Shown here piece by piece: positions 1 to 11,896 of a stretch of DNA of 64,000 nucleotides. The notes under the pieces were generated by a model. That model saw only the letters and a list, made by a program, of their open reading frames with translations. It made no database searches and was not told the origin of the DNA. The stretch covers positions 620,001 to 684,000 of the forward strand of contig BDSL01000021.1 in assembly GCA_003116995.1 (NCBI GenBank). The letters are read 5' to 3'. Position 1 is the stretch's first letter. Every line of letters begins with the position of its first letter. The position numbers were made by a program, and so were the translations under genes. This stretch comes from Yamagishiella unicocca (lineage: Eukaryota > Chlorophyta > Chlorophyceae > Chlamydomonadales > Volvocaceae).

Positions 1-944
1 GGGGATGGTGAGGAATGACAGATGTCATGGAATTGGGTGTCGTGACAGCTGTCAGGGGGCAGGGGTGGAGGCATTAGTCATGGTTTCGGTGCCGCTCCAG
101 AAACGCGTATCTGGGCATGACAGTTGGAGTGAAATATCTCGCAAGTGTGTTGTTAGGTATGGTTCGTTGACACTCAGTAACGGACGCCATCTTATACCGT
201 CTGGTAACTTTCGGTGTTAGGTGGTAGCTGGCTCACGATCGGAGCCGCAGGGATTAGGTGCGCACATCGGGCCCACAGAGCCTCCGCCGCCTTAGCACGC
301 GCCGGATGCCACGCCTGGCATTCCCGGCCGTGCTCGAAGTATCCTCTCACACGAGGTGCCCAGTTGCAGACGTGTAACAACAGTGTCGAGCATAGTTGCC
401 CCCGCAAGCAACAGTGCAGCTGTGGGCCGCGCTTCGGTCGGGAGTCAGGATACCCGGGGCAGTCCCCGGAAGAGGTAGCGACTTGCGGCGTTCACCTGCG
501 GCTAACGTGTCTACGACCTGGTCAGTTGTAGCCTGAGCGCTAACGACAGCGCGCGACAGTCAGGCCTGGAGTCGGCCACGAGTGCCACCAGGAAAGCACG
601 AACAGAGTGTTACACCTAGTGTCCGCGACGGCCGAAGCCTGCTGTGGGGCCTGACAGGCCCGCCTCAGCTTCTTGGTGAATCGTCCAAAGGCAGTTGCTG
701 CGCAAGGAGCTGCGAAAGGGTTGCGGTGCCGGTTACAGAGGGGGTGTGGGACGTGTGGGAGACCAACACCAAGGCCGAGACTGGGCGCGGCGCAGAGGGA
801 GGTTGGCCTGACCGCCTAAGGGTTGTCTAACCGCGGGAGGCGGGGTCCTCACCATCCGCCGCAAAGCATCCGCCACCAACGTCTAGATAGTGCCTAAGAG
901 GTTGCCATCAAAGGGTCACAGCGCCGACGTTCACGCGATATGTT

Positions 945-1030
945 TGCTAGGGCAACCGCGGATCCTGTCCTTTCAGTGCTTATACATTGCTAGGGCAACC
1001 GCGGATCCTGTTCTTTCAGTGCTTATACAT
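945..1030. repeat. 43-bp tandem duplication, two copies
   Basis: Copy 1 is 945-987 and copy 2 is 988-1030. They differ by one C/T change near the middle (TGTCC versus TGTTC). The copies abut exactly with no spacer. No function is evident. Confidence 0.9.
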
Positions 1031-3197
1031 TAGCTGAATGTTCAAAGCAAATGGTCGCGTATGGGACCAACGGGGAGGTGCAGGCCGACAATGAAGCCGA
1101 AGGAAGCTGCCATCTTGAGGTGACGAACTTCTCCTTTTCAGGATATTTTAGAACAAAGAATAGTTGCATTCAAATATTCGTGGAAAGTAAGCTTGCGCGC
1201 TCTCAATCAGCGATGTTCGGTTTGTGAGGTGGACGGGATATTGAGGTCGTTGGTCCGAGCTGGTCCTGTCGTATGGTTCTTCAGACGTGAAGGTCGACCG
1301 CAAGTTCTTAAGGAAACGTCCACAGTAAAAATCTAGTGTCTTACTGTGTTGTGGGTCTACAGGACTTGCTGCAAATGCATACAACTCAAGACGCTCCTTC
1401 GAGCCGTTGTGTCCGTGCAACGCCCTTTCCACTAAATGGCAGCGTCTGCACAGCTGTCAGCCTGTACACCGCTGGGGCCCCGAGCTTGTTGAATGCATCG
1501 CACAATGCGCTTAATCTGTGTGTTGCGGCCTGCAATTGCAAATCGTAATCAATCGCGTGGCTGGTGGCTATCCTCGCAGGTGCTCATAAGCGATGTCATG
1601 ACCCTACATGATCCGCTTGGAGAGCAGCACACAAGGAACCTCTGGGTTTCCACCAGTGGGCGCCCACTTCAACGGCCCGATGGGTCCGAGCTTACAAAAA
1701 GCGGGCGCGCGCCAGCGCGCCTGTGGCGCTCAACATGGTAAGTTACGAGGACATTCCCTAGATCAGCAACAAACATAATCGCGCAACTTTTGCCCAAACG
1801 TGGATAGGGTACTGAAGTACCGTACTTCGGACTGCGCCAGCTAACAACTTCTGAGGGCTCGAACCGTCGCATAACGGGAGATATCAATCATACGCCTGCC
1901 CTGTTGGATTCGTGCATCAGCGCAGCCCAGCGCCGACCGCCCGCGTTTTTGCCCGGAATTTGTCACCGTCCGAGCACCGGTTCGTATCCCATCAGCCCCA
2001 ATCGCGCATTCACGCCATCAACATTTGAAGCTTGCAACCCTTGGTTGCCTGAGTTTACCTCTTGCGCAACCAGGTTGTACATGACTGAGAGGCGGACGTT
2101 CCTCATTTTCATCCTAAGTTAGTGGAGTCTGTCAAACCACATGCTCATTCTGCATCAATGCAATCAGTCCTGTATTGATACATAGACAGCCTATGTGCCT
2201 ATCCCCCATTGCATTCGTTGCCACGTGACCGCCGACAACGATAACGTCTATTTGCGGGCGACAACAATGCCACGCGCGTATGTTATGCATTGAGATAGCG
2301 TATAACTCTCGTCGCATATTTTTGCGCTTTGCTCAACACCGTCCTCCCTCTCTTTACCTTTATATTACTTATACTTGTTTCGCCTATTCTTTGCCGCACA
2401 TCGTAGCTGGGCCTGAACTACCCAGAGACCGTCTGTTTTCATTGCTGGGGCGTCTGGGCACAGCGCCTTTTGCGCTCTTCCCGACGGGACCTAGTGGTGG
2501 TGGCGCGCACCTGCAAACCTACCTTGCCACGTGCGGCGACGTACGAGTGAGTTTTTCCCGCGGTCCATCATTGACCCGTTGGAGGATTACCGGATAATGA
2601 CAACCTTTGCGCAAATGGCGGTGTAAGAGGGTGGACGAAGCAGCCTGCAGGATTCCACCTGCCGGGGCTGAGGAGTATAGGTGGACGTCGAGCCTTCGCC
2701 AGCCTCGTCCAGCCGTTTCGTCGCTCGCACAAGCGAGTCGTGCGGTTTTGGGCGAGGCAGTTATTTGGTTTTAGGGTTAAACCGTTTTTTGTCGGAGCTT
2801 CTACGCGGTGACAGCACGGGGAAGTCGGACACGTTGTACGACTGCTCTCGATGTAGTGGGAGACCACAAATCCGTGAGGGGGGGCCGTAGATGGCAGCCT
2901 CTTCGGCGTTCCACCTGAAAGGGGCGTGTGTGTTTGGGGGGGCTGTGTGTCTAGGCCTATGGTGATCTGCTTGTGATCCTGGAGCACCACACTTTTTGTT
3001 GCAGTGGGGGGTTTGGCGCGGTGTGGCGCAGGCGAGTGCAGATTGCCCACCTCCTCCTGCGCTCTGCCCTCCGCGTACCCGCCTCCACCGCCACTCCGCA
3101 AGGCGGCGGGGTGCGGCGGGTTTTTGCAGTGTTGTGCGTTTGGGCCGGCAGGGTGGTTACATTGGTGCAACGGCCTGCGGCAACGCACGGGCGGGTC

Positions 3198-3226
3198 TTG
3201 TGTGTGTGTCTGTGTGTGTGCGTGTC
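3198..3226. repeat. (TG)n simple repeat
   Basis: An interrupted TG dinucleotide tract in an otherwise unannotated region. Confidence 0.8.
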
Positions 3227-5648
3227 TTGACACAGGGGGATTGACGAATGGAACGCGAATGGAACGGGGGGGTGATGTGACGGATGGGGAAGATGACAGA
3301 AGGTGGATGCAGATGCTTGGGGTGGTGGTGGTGCGGAAGGACACTAGGCCGCCGATCGACTGACGGCGCTGTGCGACTGGTAGGCGTCTGCGCGCATTGG
3401 CGGCGCACCACGAAGCTGCAGCGCCGTATGCGTCGTACTGCGGCTCGCGTAACCGAGCCCTGTCGTACAGCTGGAAGAGGCTGGACGAGCAAATAAGAAG
3501 GCAGGCAAGGAGCGACTGGAGCGACGCGACGGACGGCGACGCGAGCTGGTGGTCACACCAGGCGGCTTTCGAGCTCGTCCCGCGAGCTGATGCGTGGTAG
3601 GTCGTTGGGCTGACAGTTTGTTTCGGTTTTTCCTGGTATGAGAGGTCTCATCTGACATGGTCTGGTCTGGACTGGTCGTCCGGTCCGGCGACCGTGTTGT
3701 CAGGAAGGAGGAGGGTAGTCTGGGCGGGGGCGCCGCCGTGCGGCGGTGCCATCGCAGGTGCGGCCGGTGGGGCTCGCGGCTGCTGCCCCAAGGTGCAGGC
3801 CTTGGCGCAGCTGTGGCGGGGTCCTCAGAACCTGGTAGGGTTGGGATTGAGGCTGAGCGAGGGCGCGGGGAAAAGGGCTGGTTGCGAAGGGCATCGGCTT
3901 GACAAGGGCTGGCGTGGGTCGTGTATTTGGGGGGGAAGGCGACATCTGCGTCATGAGTGTAGTGAGCTGTGTATTGTTGCTGCTGCACGTCCTGGCGTGT
4001 GTTGTGTGTCACGGGGCGGTATTGCTCAGCACTGCACTCGGGGCCCCAGCTTAACCGGCAGAATGCTCGTCGCTCTGTTACGCATTATACGTCACTCGAG
4101 GCACGGTTGCGAAACCGTCAGCTGAAGCAGGTGGGTCCGATCGTGCCTCGCTCGTGACTGCGTCGTCGTGCTGAACTCACATGCTTGACTTTGTTGCACT
4201 AACATGAAGTAGGCTGATTGTGCAAGGACACGAGGAGCGGTCGACGAAGGATCCAGACTGCTCAACAGGACGCCGCTGAGAGGTACGGGGAGGAATGTGG
4301 GATATAGCTATGTACATGAGAATAAGTGAAGACACCAGGGAAAAAGAACGGCCCGCACTGCTTCGTGTTGGCAGGAAGCCAGGAATCCTCATGTCTTCCC
4401 CCTTTGCAATACAGACCTCTCCCTCTCATGCAATACAGACCCTGCTCCCTTCCGCGCACCTGCTAGACGCACAGGCTGTTCAAGCTCCATGGCGGGCCCG
4501 CAGCCCGACCATCTTAGCCTCGCCAGTGTGGCTGTGGAGGAGGACAGCAGCATCGGATGAGGAGGTGGGATGAGGGTAGACTACAGCGCGGTCAGGAAAG
4601 GTAGGCAAAGGGGAGAGCGGCGTGGCGCCTGCCTCCTGGGTTTTGTTCCAAAGCTTCCGTGATTTGGCGTTTAAGATATTACGGCTAATTGAAAGGGCAG
4701 GGCGAGGGTTGACTAACGAAGATTTTGCGCCTGTATGCTGGCGTGTACTAAGGATGCACCACTTGCCTGCCAACACACGCCACTTGATCTCGTCCTCCCC
4801 TAATATGCGATGGCAAGAAAGGACGACGGAATTATCAGATGTACCTGATGAGCAAATGCTTGCGCAAAGAAACAAGGCACGAGGAGGGTGGTGTACGGCT
4901 GAGGCCGGCGCCTGACTTGAGCTTACTACCACGTCCTGTACCTACCGATGTTTCCTTGACTCTTGATCGCTTCACTCTACCTCCCCCTTGCTCCTTTGCG
5001 TCGTGCCCGTCCTAGTAGCTGGAGGTACGCCAACTTCCGCTAGAGATGGAACGCGCTTGACTTCGCAATTTGTAACGCTCTGAGTCAATTCTGACCTAAT
5101 TCAACCTCTTATCTTTGCATAGATCGCGTGTAACGCGGCATAAACCACGATCGCACACCAGAACTGAACAGTCGCTCGTCCAGTTTGCGATCGGCACTAT
5201 ACAGAATCACATCGAGATCCTTGGCAAGTAGTTCGTATTCATCATACGCCATACATAAGTATGTACGTTTCATACATACAGCAGTGACGACTGTCTGACT
5301 CTGAAGGGTTGCGCATCTTACTTGCATCCGACCCGTGGTAGGCCGTTGGCGCTTCCCAGCCCAAATCATATTCAGCCATTATTCATCCTTCTACAAGCAC
5401 ACAGGTTTGCTCCTGCTCACTAGGTCGTGACTCTCGCGCACATCGACAACGAATGGACAGCGGCTTGTCCTCCCTTGACATATCGCCGGGATGCCACTGT
5501 CCTAAGCGAAATGTTAAATGCGGTTACGTGCTTGCAGAATGTGCGAGTTGCGAGAGGTATGGAACTGGTCCCGGAGCAGCCAGTGACGTGCGTCCTCCTC
5601 GGATAGCATCTCCCTGAAGCCCACAGATTACCTGGTCGTCGGTCGTCA

Positions 5649-5656
5649 TATAAAAG
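5649..5656 (+). promoter_or_regulatory. Candidate TATA box of the lipid-kinase gene
   Basis: TATAAAAG lies 241 bp upstream of the ATG at 5897. This would leave a 5' UTR of roughly 200 bases if it is used. It is a single motif match with no transcript evidence. Confidence 0.35.
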
Positions 5657-5896
5657 ATCAAGCAGCGATATAGTAACACGCCAGACCCAGCGGAACAACG
5701 CCTTGAGCAAGGCTATCTCTTTTTTGCCTCCATTCCGCCCCGCGGGTCGCATACCGTCACCTCGAAACTCCTCACCAACGCTCCCTCCAGCCCCCTGCCA
5801 GCGTCGCGATCACAACAACCAAGACCCTTACCCAAACATTAGCCGGCATCCAGCCATTTCCTCCTCCTTCCCCTCCTCGACGAGAGCCACCCGATA

Positions 5897-8149
5897 ATGG
5901 CTTCCGCAACGGCCATCGCCCCGCCGGCGACAGATCCCGACTACCGCAAGCCGCTCGAGCCCGCCGGACCACCTGCTCGCGCGGCCTCCGCCTCCGTCTC
6001 CCTAGACGAGACCACCCCGAGTGCGCCCACTGCCACTCCAACCGCTCCGGCCCCGGCCGTAGCTCCCGCTGGCGGCCGGCCGCGCCGCTTATGCGTCGTA
6101 CTACACGGCAAACGCGCGGACGAGTCCGATGTGCGCGCGGCTGTCCGGACGCTGCGCGGCGAGGGGTTTCACGTGGACGTCAAGGTCACGTGGGAGAGCG
6201 GCGATGTGGCCAAATTCGTTCAGGTGTGGGGGGGTGGGGGGTGCTGTGTGAGGGATGCCCGCGAGGACCGACAGGGGAGGGAAAGAACAGGAGAACAGCA
6301 ACGGGGGGGGAGGCGGATGACGGCAGGGCCGTTGGGCGGTTGCAGAACTCGAGCCGTACTGTCGTACCCCAGTGAGGCGGGTTCCTCTGCCCCCGCCCGC
6401 CCTGACCCCTCCCCGTCCGGTTCCCCCGGCCTGGCCCCAACCCGCGCTCTTGCCTGCCACCACGATCGATCAGGAAATCGTCCGCGCCCGATCGGCGGAT
6501 ACCATTGTGGCAGCCGGCGGCGACGGCACCCTCAACGAGGTGGTGGCGGCGCTGATCAAGGTGAGGAGCAGCAGTGCTAAGTATTAGCGTATACAGCGTA
6601 GGGCTGCGGTTTTAGAAGCGCCGTGCTACCGGTACCTAACCGCCTACCTGTTACGGTACCTGGGGCGCCGGAGAGCCCTTGTCCCTTGCTCTCACCCTGA
6701 GGCACGTTGCGAAACTGAGGAGGCGAAGCAGCGTGTGTGCGGCCAAAGAGCGCACGTTATGTTGCCATTACTTCGCGGAGTTCACCCGGAGGGAGCTACC
6801 CCCGTATAACTCCCCCCCCCCACGCACACACCGGTTCTTTTATTGTAACACCCCCCCCCCCCACACACACACCCCAGTCGAGTTACCCCAGTCGAGTTAC
6901 CGGTTTGTAACTTGTAACACCCCCCCCCACACACACACACACACATGCTGCCCCGCACCTCTCGAGCGCAGGTCCGCGCACCCCGCAACATCTCCGTGGG
7001 CCTTATGCCCATGGGCACGTCCAACGACTTCGCGGCTGTGACGGGCATACCGCAGGTGGGTGGGTGGGTGGATGGGTGGGTGGATGGGTGGGTGGGCGGG
7101 CGGTGGTTGTCCATGTTTACATATGGTTTGTTTGTCGTGCCATTTCTGCGGCGGCAGAATCACTGGCTTGGCTCCTACCTCCACCTCGCACCATGGGCGG
7201 GTGCAGACAGGAGCGTCCTGCTCGCTCCGGCCCCCCGCGGCCCTCAACCCCGCCCTGCCCCGGCCCCGGCACTTCCCCACCCCCCCCTCCTTGGACACTC
7301 CCCCTCCCCCCCTGCCGTCAGTTTCTACCCGCCGCTTCCTATGTCGTGTAACCGGGTCTCCACGCCCCCCTCTCCCGGGTCTTCTCACCCCCACCCCCTC
7401 CCGTCAGGACCTCGAGGGTGCTCTGCGGCTGTGCTGCAGGTCTGACAACCTGAAGCCGCTGGATGTGGGCCTTCTCAACGGGGAGGTGAGTGCAGGGAGC
7501 CGCATGGCGGCATGGCAGGGCTCTTAGGGTTTAGGGAGGGTTCGAGGAAGACCCGTGGATGCCCGAAGGAGGGTGGGTCGGGGGGTTATTTTATCGGCGA
7601 ATCCACGGCCGACAAACCGAAGGGCGATGAAGAGCGTGAGTCTGGGGGGGCAATGGTCCCTGTTGCTGGCTGGCACAGACGTCTGTGTGGCTCCCTCCCC
7701 TCCCCCCAGGTGTTCATGAACACTGCAACCCTGGGCGCCTCCTCCGAGCTGGGCGCCGAAACCAGCACCGAGGCCAAGAAGCTGCTGGGCCCGGCGGCCT
7801 ACCTGGTCCAAGGTGCGGCGTGCGGGTATGGGCCGTGCTAAGGAAGCCCATCGCATGCCGTACTTATGCAATGCCCCCTGCGCCTGCGCCCGCACCCGCA
7901 CCCGAACCCGAACCCGAACCCGCATCTCGCAGGCTTCGCCCGCTTCGCCGGCTACACCGCTGTGCGAGTGCGCATGCGTTTCCCAGCCCCCGAGCCCTTG
8001 CCGCCGTCCGCGTCTGCGTCCGCACCCGCATCGCCGCACGCCGCCACCTCCGCCGCCGCATCGAGCGACAAGGCGCAGCCGCAGCCGCAGGTGCAGCAGG
8101 AGCCGCAGGAGCAGCAAGAGCAGGAGCAGGAGCAGGAGCAGGCGCAGAG

Positions 8150-8184
<35 letters not shown>

Positions 8185-10173
8185 CGCAGACGCAGACGCA
8201 GCATGCGGAGACCAAGAAAAGCAAGGGACACAAGGGAGGGCAGAAGACCCTGGAGGTGCGGTATGAGCAGCGGCGTGGAGGGTGTGTATGTGGGGGGAGA
8301 TTGTGGCGGCCACGAGGCAGCAAGATGGTGTCCCCCCCGCGGGTTAGGGGTGAGGCCAAACACCCACTTCGCCCTTCAGTGCCCCCCCCCCCGCCGCCCC
8401 GGCCCCCCGGCCCCCCGCCCTCCGCGGACCGCAGGTTGTGGACCGGGTGCTCAACCTGACCGCGGGCAACAGCCGCCAGCTGGCCAGCATGGTACAGGTG
8501 GGAGCCACCCGGGAGTGGAGATGAGGCCCGTGGGTCGGGAGGGATACTGGGGGGGGGGACTGGCGTAGAAAGGGCACCCGTGAACTTAAACCGGGAGGAA
8601 GCTACAATCTACATAGGTAGGCACTACCATATTTCGTGAGGGTGGGAGCCAAGCAGCCGCCCTCCGCGCTGATGGCTGCTAACGGACGTAGGGCATATTG
8701 TAGGTAAAGGCAACGCACGGCCCCAGGCATTTCCCTGTCCCCTCACCCCGCTACCCCCTCTCTCCTGGGCCCCTGTCCCTGCCCCCCGCGGCGCCCTACA
8801 GGCCTGTCCGGACGCCCTCCTAGATGACGGGCTGCTGGACATCACCCTGGTGACGGGGGGCGCCATGGAGGGAGCCACCGCCCTGGTGGGTGCGGAGGGG
8901 GTGGTGTTGAGCCGCAGGGCGCCATTGTCGCCCCTGCTGCCCGAGCCGCAAGTGCGCACGTCTGTTCGGTGCGGTTTCCGCCGCGGTATTGGCGATACTG
9001 CCACACCGACACCGACACCAACACCGACACGGACACCGCCGCTTCCGCCCCCTCCTCCCCCGCCGCCCAGGTCGGGGAGATCCTGACGCGCGGCCTGGAC
9101 GACGCGCTGCCGCCCAATGTGCGCATCATGCGGGTCCCGTGGATCGAGGTCATTCTGGAGGCGGAGGATCCGAATGTGGTGTGGCCGGGCAACCGGGACG
9201 GAGAGCCGGTGCCGCCGGGCCGCAGGTACGTGAGTGTGTACGTGAGTACGTGAGTGTGTACGCGAGTGTGTATTGATGGGGTGAGGCCAGGGAGGGCACC
9301 GACGACCCCCCCCCTTCTCGTCACTCGCCCCGCCGATGAGGCCGGCCGGCCCCCCACACCCACCCCGCCCCTGCCCCTCCTCCCAGGTTTCTGCTGGAGG
9401 CGCTGCCTCGTCGCATCACCATGCACCTGCCGGAGAGCAGCCGGGCGCTGCTGGCGGAGGGCGCCGACCCGCGGGTCAACGCGCCCGTCATCAGCCTCAA
9501 CCGCCTGCGCAAGGGCGCCTTCAAGGCCATGCTGGCCCAGGTGCGAGGGCGGGGCTGCGGCAGGGGGTCGGAGTGTCAGGGTTCTAGGGTTCCAGGGTCT
9601 TAAGGTTTCAGGGTTTCAGGGTTTTCGGCCCCTCAGGGCGCGCTAGCAAGGACCGACACGCGGCAGTGTCGCAGATGAGTCCGCAAGTTGGGGCGGCATC
9701 CTGACTCTTGTGAATAAACATCACTGCCTTCGGGATCTCTTGTTTCCCGCCCTGCGCGTCCACAGCCGGCTACTCCAGCCCACAAATGACCCCGTCCACG
9801 GCCCCCCCTTCCCTTCTTTTTTGCAACCCGCCCTCCTCGATCCTCCTCCTCCTCCCACCCTCCTCAGGTCACTCGCTTCCGCCGCATCATCCCCGGCAGC
9901 AGGCCGCGGTGGCAGGGCGCCGCTCTGGCGCTGCTGTCGCGCCTCCCGCTGCTGCTGCTGGGTTTCGTTGCCGGGTACGGAGTGGCCAGCAGCGGGCGTC
10001 GGAGCCGCGACAGCGGCGCGAAGGCCGTTGCTGACGAGGCGGCGGCCGCGGCGGTGGCGGCGGAGGCCCAGGCCGGGGGCAAGGGCAAGGGTGGCAGGCG
10101 CAGGCGTATCCCACTGCCGCCGTTGTGGCCGGGCGGGAGGGTGCGGAGGGAGGCCAGTCCGGCGGTGGTGTAG
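5897..10173 (+). CDS. YegS/diacylglycerol-kinase-like lipid kinase, 11 exons, about 587 aa
   Basis: Probable ATP-dependent lipid kinase (DAGK catalytic fold) phosphorylating a lipid hydroxyl; the substrate cannot be read from sequence. Exons: 5897-6223, 6474-6560, 6972-7055, 7408-7485, 7710-7812, 7933-8255, 8435-8497, 8802-8885, 9071-9225, 9387-9540, 9868-10173. All phases match and all introns are GT-AG. Residues 64-120 follow bacterial YegS closely (LHGKRADE, VTWESGD). The nucleotide-binding motif GGDGTLNEVV starts at 124, PMGTSNDFA lies at 151-159, and GNSRQLASMVQACPDALLDD corresponds to YegS GNGRQAGGGQQLCPNA. Three features are absent from bacterial YegS (about 300 aa): an Ala/Pro-rich N-terminus that could be an organelle-targeting peptide, a Gln/Glu-rich insert at about 270-325 in exon 6, and a C-terminal tail with one hydrophobic stretch (about 503-525) followed by Arg/Lys-rich sequence. 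The tail suggests membrane anchoring. Family assignment is firm; localisation is inferred. Confidence 0.85.
6811..6945. repeat. Poly-C and (CA)n tracts in intron 2
   Basis: Several runs of eight or more C alternate with CA dinucleotides and a duplicated CAGTCGAGTTACC block. They form the pyrimidine-rich region ahead of the exon 3 acceptor. Confidence 0.85.
7056..7106. repeat. (GTGG/ATGG)n tract at the start of intron 3
   Basis: Repeated GTGGGTGG and GATGGGTGG units begin at the exon 3 donor. The G runs are dense enough to form a G-quadruplex in the pre-mRNA. Confidence 0.8.
9579..9627. repeat. Degenerate AGGGTT-type repeat in intron 10
   Basis: Imperfect repeats of AGGGTT/CAGGGTTT resemble diverged telomere-like units. 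A shorter TTAGGGTTTAGGG occurs near 7,526 in intron 4. Confidence 0.6.
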
Positions 10174-10706
10174 CGCGGAAGGGCTGGCGAAGGGGGGGGG
10201 GGCCAACCCGGCCGAGGGATGTGGTGGTGTCGAATGGACGCAGGGTGTCCCCGGTTAAGATCGTGCAGGCGGTGGGGGGAGGGCACGGGCTAGTTGGCGG
10301 GGCGTTTGCGGGTGGGCCCCCACGACCTGAGCGGAGGGGAGGTTGTGGGGGATGCAGTGGGGAAGCAGCGGATGTGCGGAAGCCGCGCGCGGAAAGGGGT
10401 GCAGAGGGTCCAGCTGTGCTGCGCTCAGCGCGCAACACGTGGGTTGACCGTGGCCGAGGTGTGATCGGCGTGGAGCGGTTATAGTCGCTGCACAGCACGA
10501 GGAAGGTGGTGAGGGCGGTGATGGATGTGGGCGCAAGGACGGGAATGGAGTATTGGCTCACTCGAGGGAGGGCATCCAAGTTGATTTACCAATGTTGCGC
10601 CCAGCTTTCGCCTCCGGATATGGAATCGGCTGGCAGCAGTACAGGTAACGTTTACATTGATTCTCGTAGAAAACTAGCGCTTGGTTGGTAAGGCTTTCAT
10701 CCCAAT

Positions 10707-10711
10707 TGTAA
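10707..10711 (+). terminator. Candidate poly(A) signal TGTAA of the lipid-kinase gene
   Basis: TGTAA, the usual volvocine nuclear poly(A) motif, occurs 534 bp after the stop codon. It is the first one I find on this strand downstream of the gene. The 3' UTR would be about 550 bases. Confidence 0.5.
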
Positions 10712-11893
10712 GGTTTCATTCCGCCGCTTGTTTAATCCAAACCTCGCGTACCGGGTGAGGCAATTGGCCCTTCGATCCCCACCTAGGTCCAAACATCAAA
10801 CGCACTTGCCCCACGCACAAAACTCCGCGGCAACAATTGCACATCCTGAAGACAGGTCTATTACTCTGTTCAAAGCACAAGTGGACACCAGGTCAGTCCT
10901 GGCTTCCGCCCCAGCAACCGAGGGTACGGCAAGCAACCGCCACTGGCGAGGGCATGCGAAACGAAGCCGCCTGGCCTCCGGGCCTCTTGACTTACCGCAA
11001 AAAGGACATTCCTACAATAATGCGACTGCACTTATTTAATTGCAGCCATTCGTTACGAAAACGCCATATGTGCCTGATCTCAGCACAAGCTGCGGCATGA
11101 AAACCGAAAATATACATGTTTCGGATGCATCGGTAAAATCGCGTGTTGCGACGGGTTGCGATCAACCAGCAATCGAGCGTCCACAAAACCACGCAGGATT
11201 GCCGCGCAAAATTCCGGACCTTTACCGATCAGCTCGCGGTCTGATGGCCTGGACCCTACCTCGAAAGCCCGCGACGACGGCGCTCCTCCTTGCTGCATAC
11301 TGGCCCCCACCAGAGCCTCAGCTGCCAGCAGCTCCCAGCGCTCCACATGACCAATCCTAATCCAGTGCATGGTTTTGCGCCGCGACCACATAACGAGGAT
11401 GTCCCTTCAACGTACCCTGACGGCGCCACGCCAAGCCTAACATGTTAATCGCAGCATAGGCGCGCCCTCACATCTACAACTCAGCTCTGACTAGATGCTA
11501 AACTGGTGACATTGGAAACGGATGTACCGGTACATTTTTCAACTAACGAACATACATTTCCCAGGCGCCTACTGGCGACCCACATACACAGACAGGTGAT
11601 TCCTTTCGAACCCAACCGATAATGCAAATCAGTACACCTACATACCACCAACACTAAACACCCATTTCGCAATTGCAGGCACCCACGAGGAGGGCGATAC
11701 GCTGCCCGCCCGCACGCCTCAGGCGCTCCATCCGCCATTCGGAAACTGGGCTGGTGCGTAGCTGCTGCTGCGACATAACCCCCGAGCAGCCAGCGTAGCA
11801 CATACCCTCAACAACCTCTCCTGGTTCCAGCCTCATCGCCACCTGGGTCGCACGGCTGCCCTCAACAATCCCATCTGGGTCGCACGGCTGCCC
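10712..11893. other. Intergenic region between the lipid-kinase and ankyrin-type genes
   Basis: No coding chain or RNA gene is recognised. The part next to 11,893 must hold the 3' UTR of the minus-strand ankyrin-type gene. I did not find a clear TGTAA on that strand close to the stop codon. Confidence 0.5.
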
Positions 11894-11896
11894 TCA
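11843..11896. repeat. 22-bp direct repeat spanning the stop codon of the ankyrin-type gene
   Basis: The block CTGGGTCGCACGGCTGCCCT plus CA occurs at 11843-11864 and again at 11875-11896. The second copy includes the TGA stop (TCA on the plus strand), so a small duplication has copied the 3' end of the reading frame into the UTR. Confidence 0.8.

Larger units (their letters stand above)
1..5648. other. Intergenic region, no gene recognised
   Basis: I find no reading frame here with a recognisable domain, and no chain of exons with matching phases. The longest open frames (minus strand, about 2,570-4,010) are Pro/His/Thr/Arg-rich and look like translated GC- and CA-rich spacer. The stretch holds a 43-bp tandem duplication (945-1030) and a TG tract (about 3,198). 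The last few hundred bases lead into the promoter and 5' UTR of the lipid-kinase gene. Non-coding RNAs cannot be excluded by eye. Confidence 0.5.

Noticed and set aside
2568..4012. Long overlapping open frames on the minus strand
   Set aside because: Composition is Pro/His/Thr/Arg from GC- and CA-rich sequence, several frames are open at once, and no domain or splice chain supports any of them.
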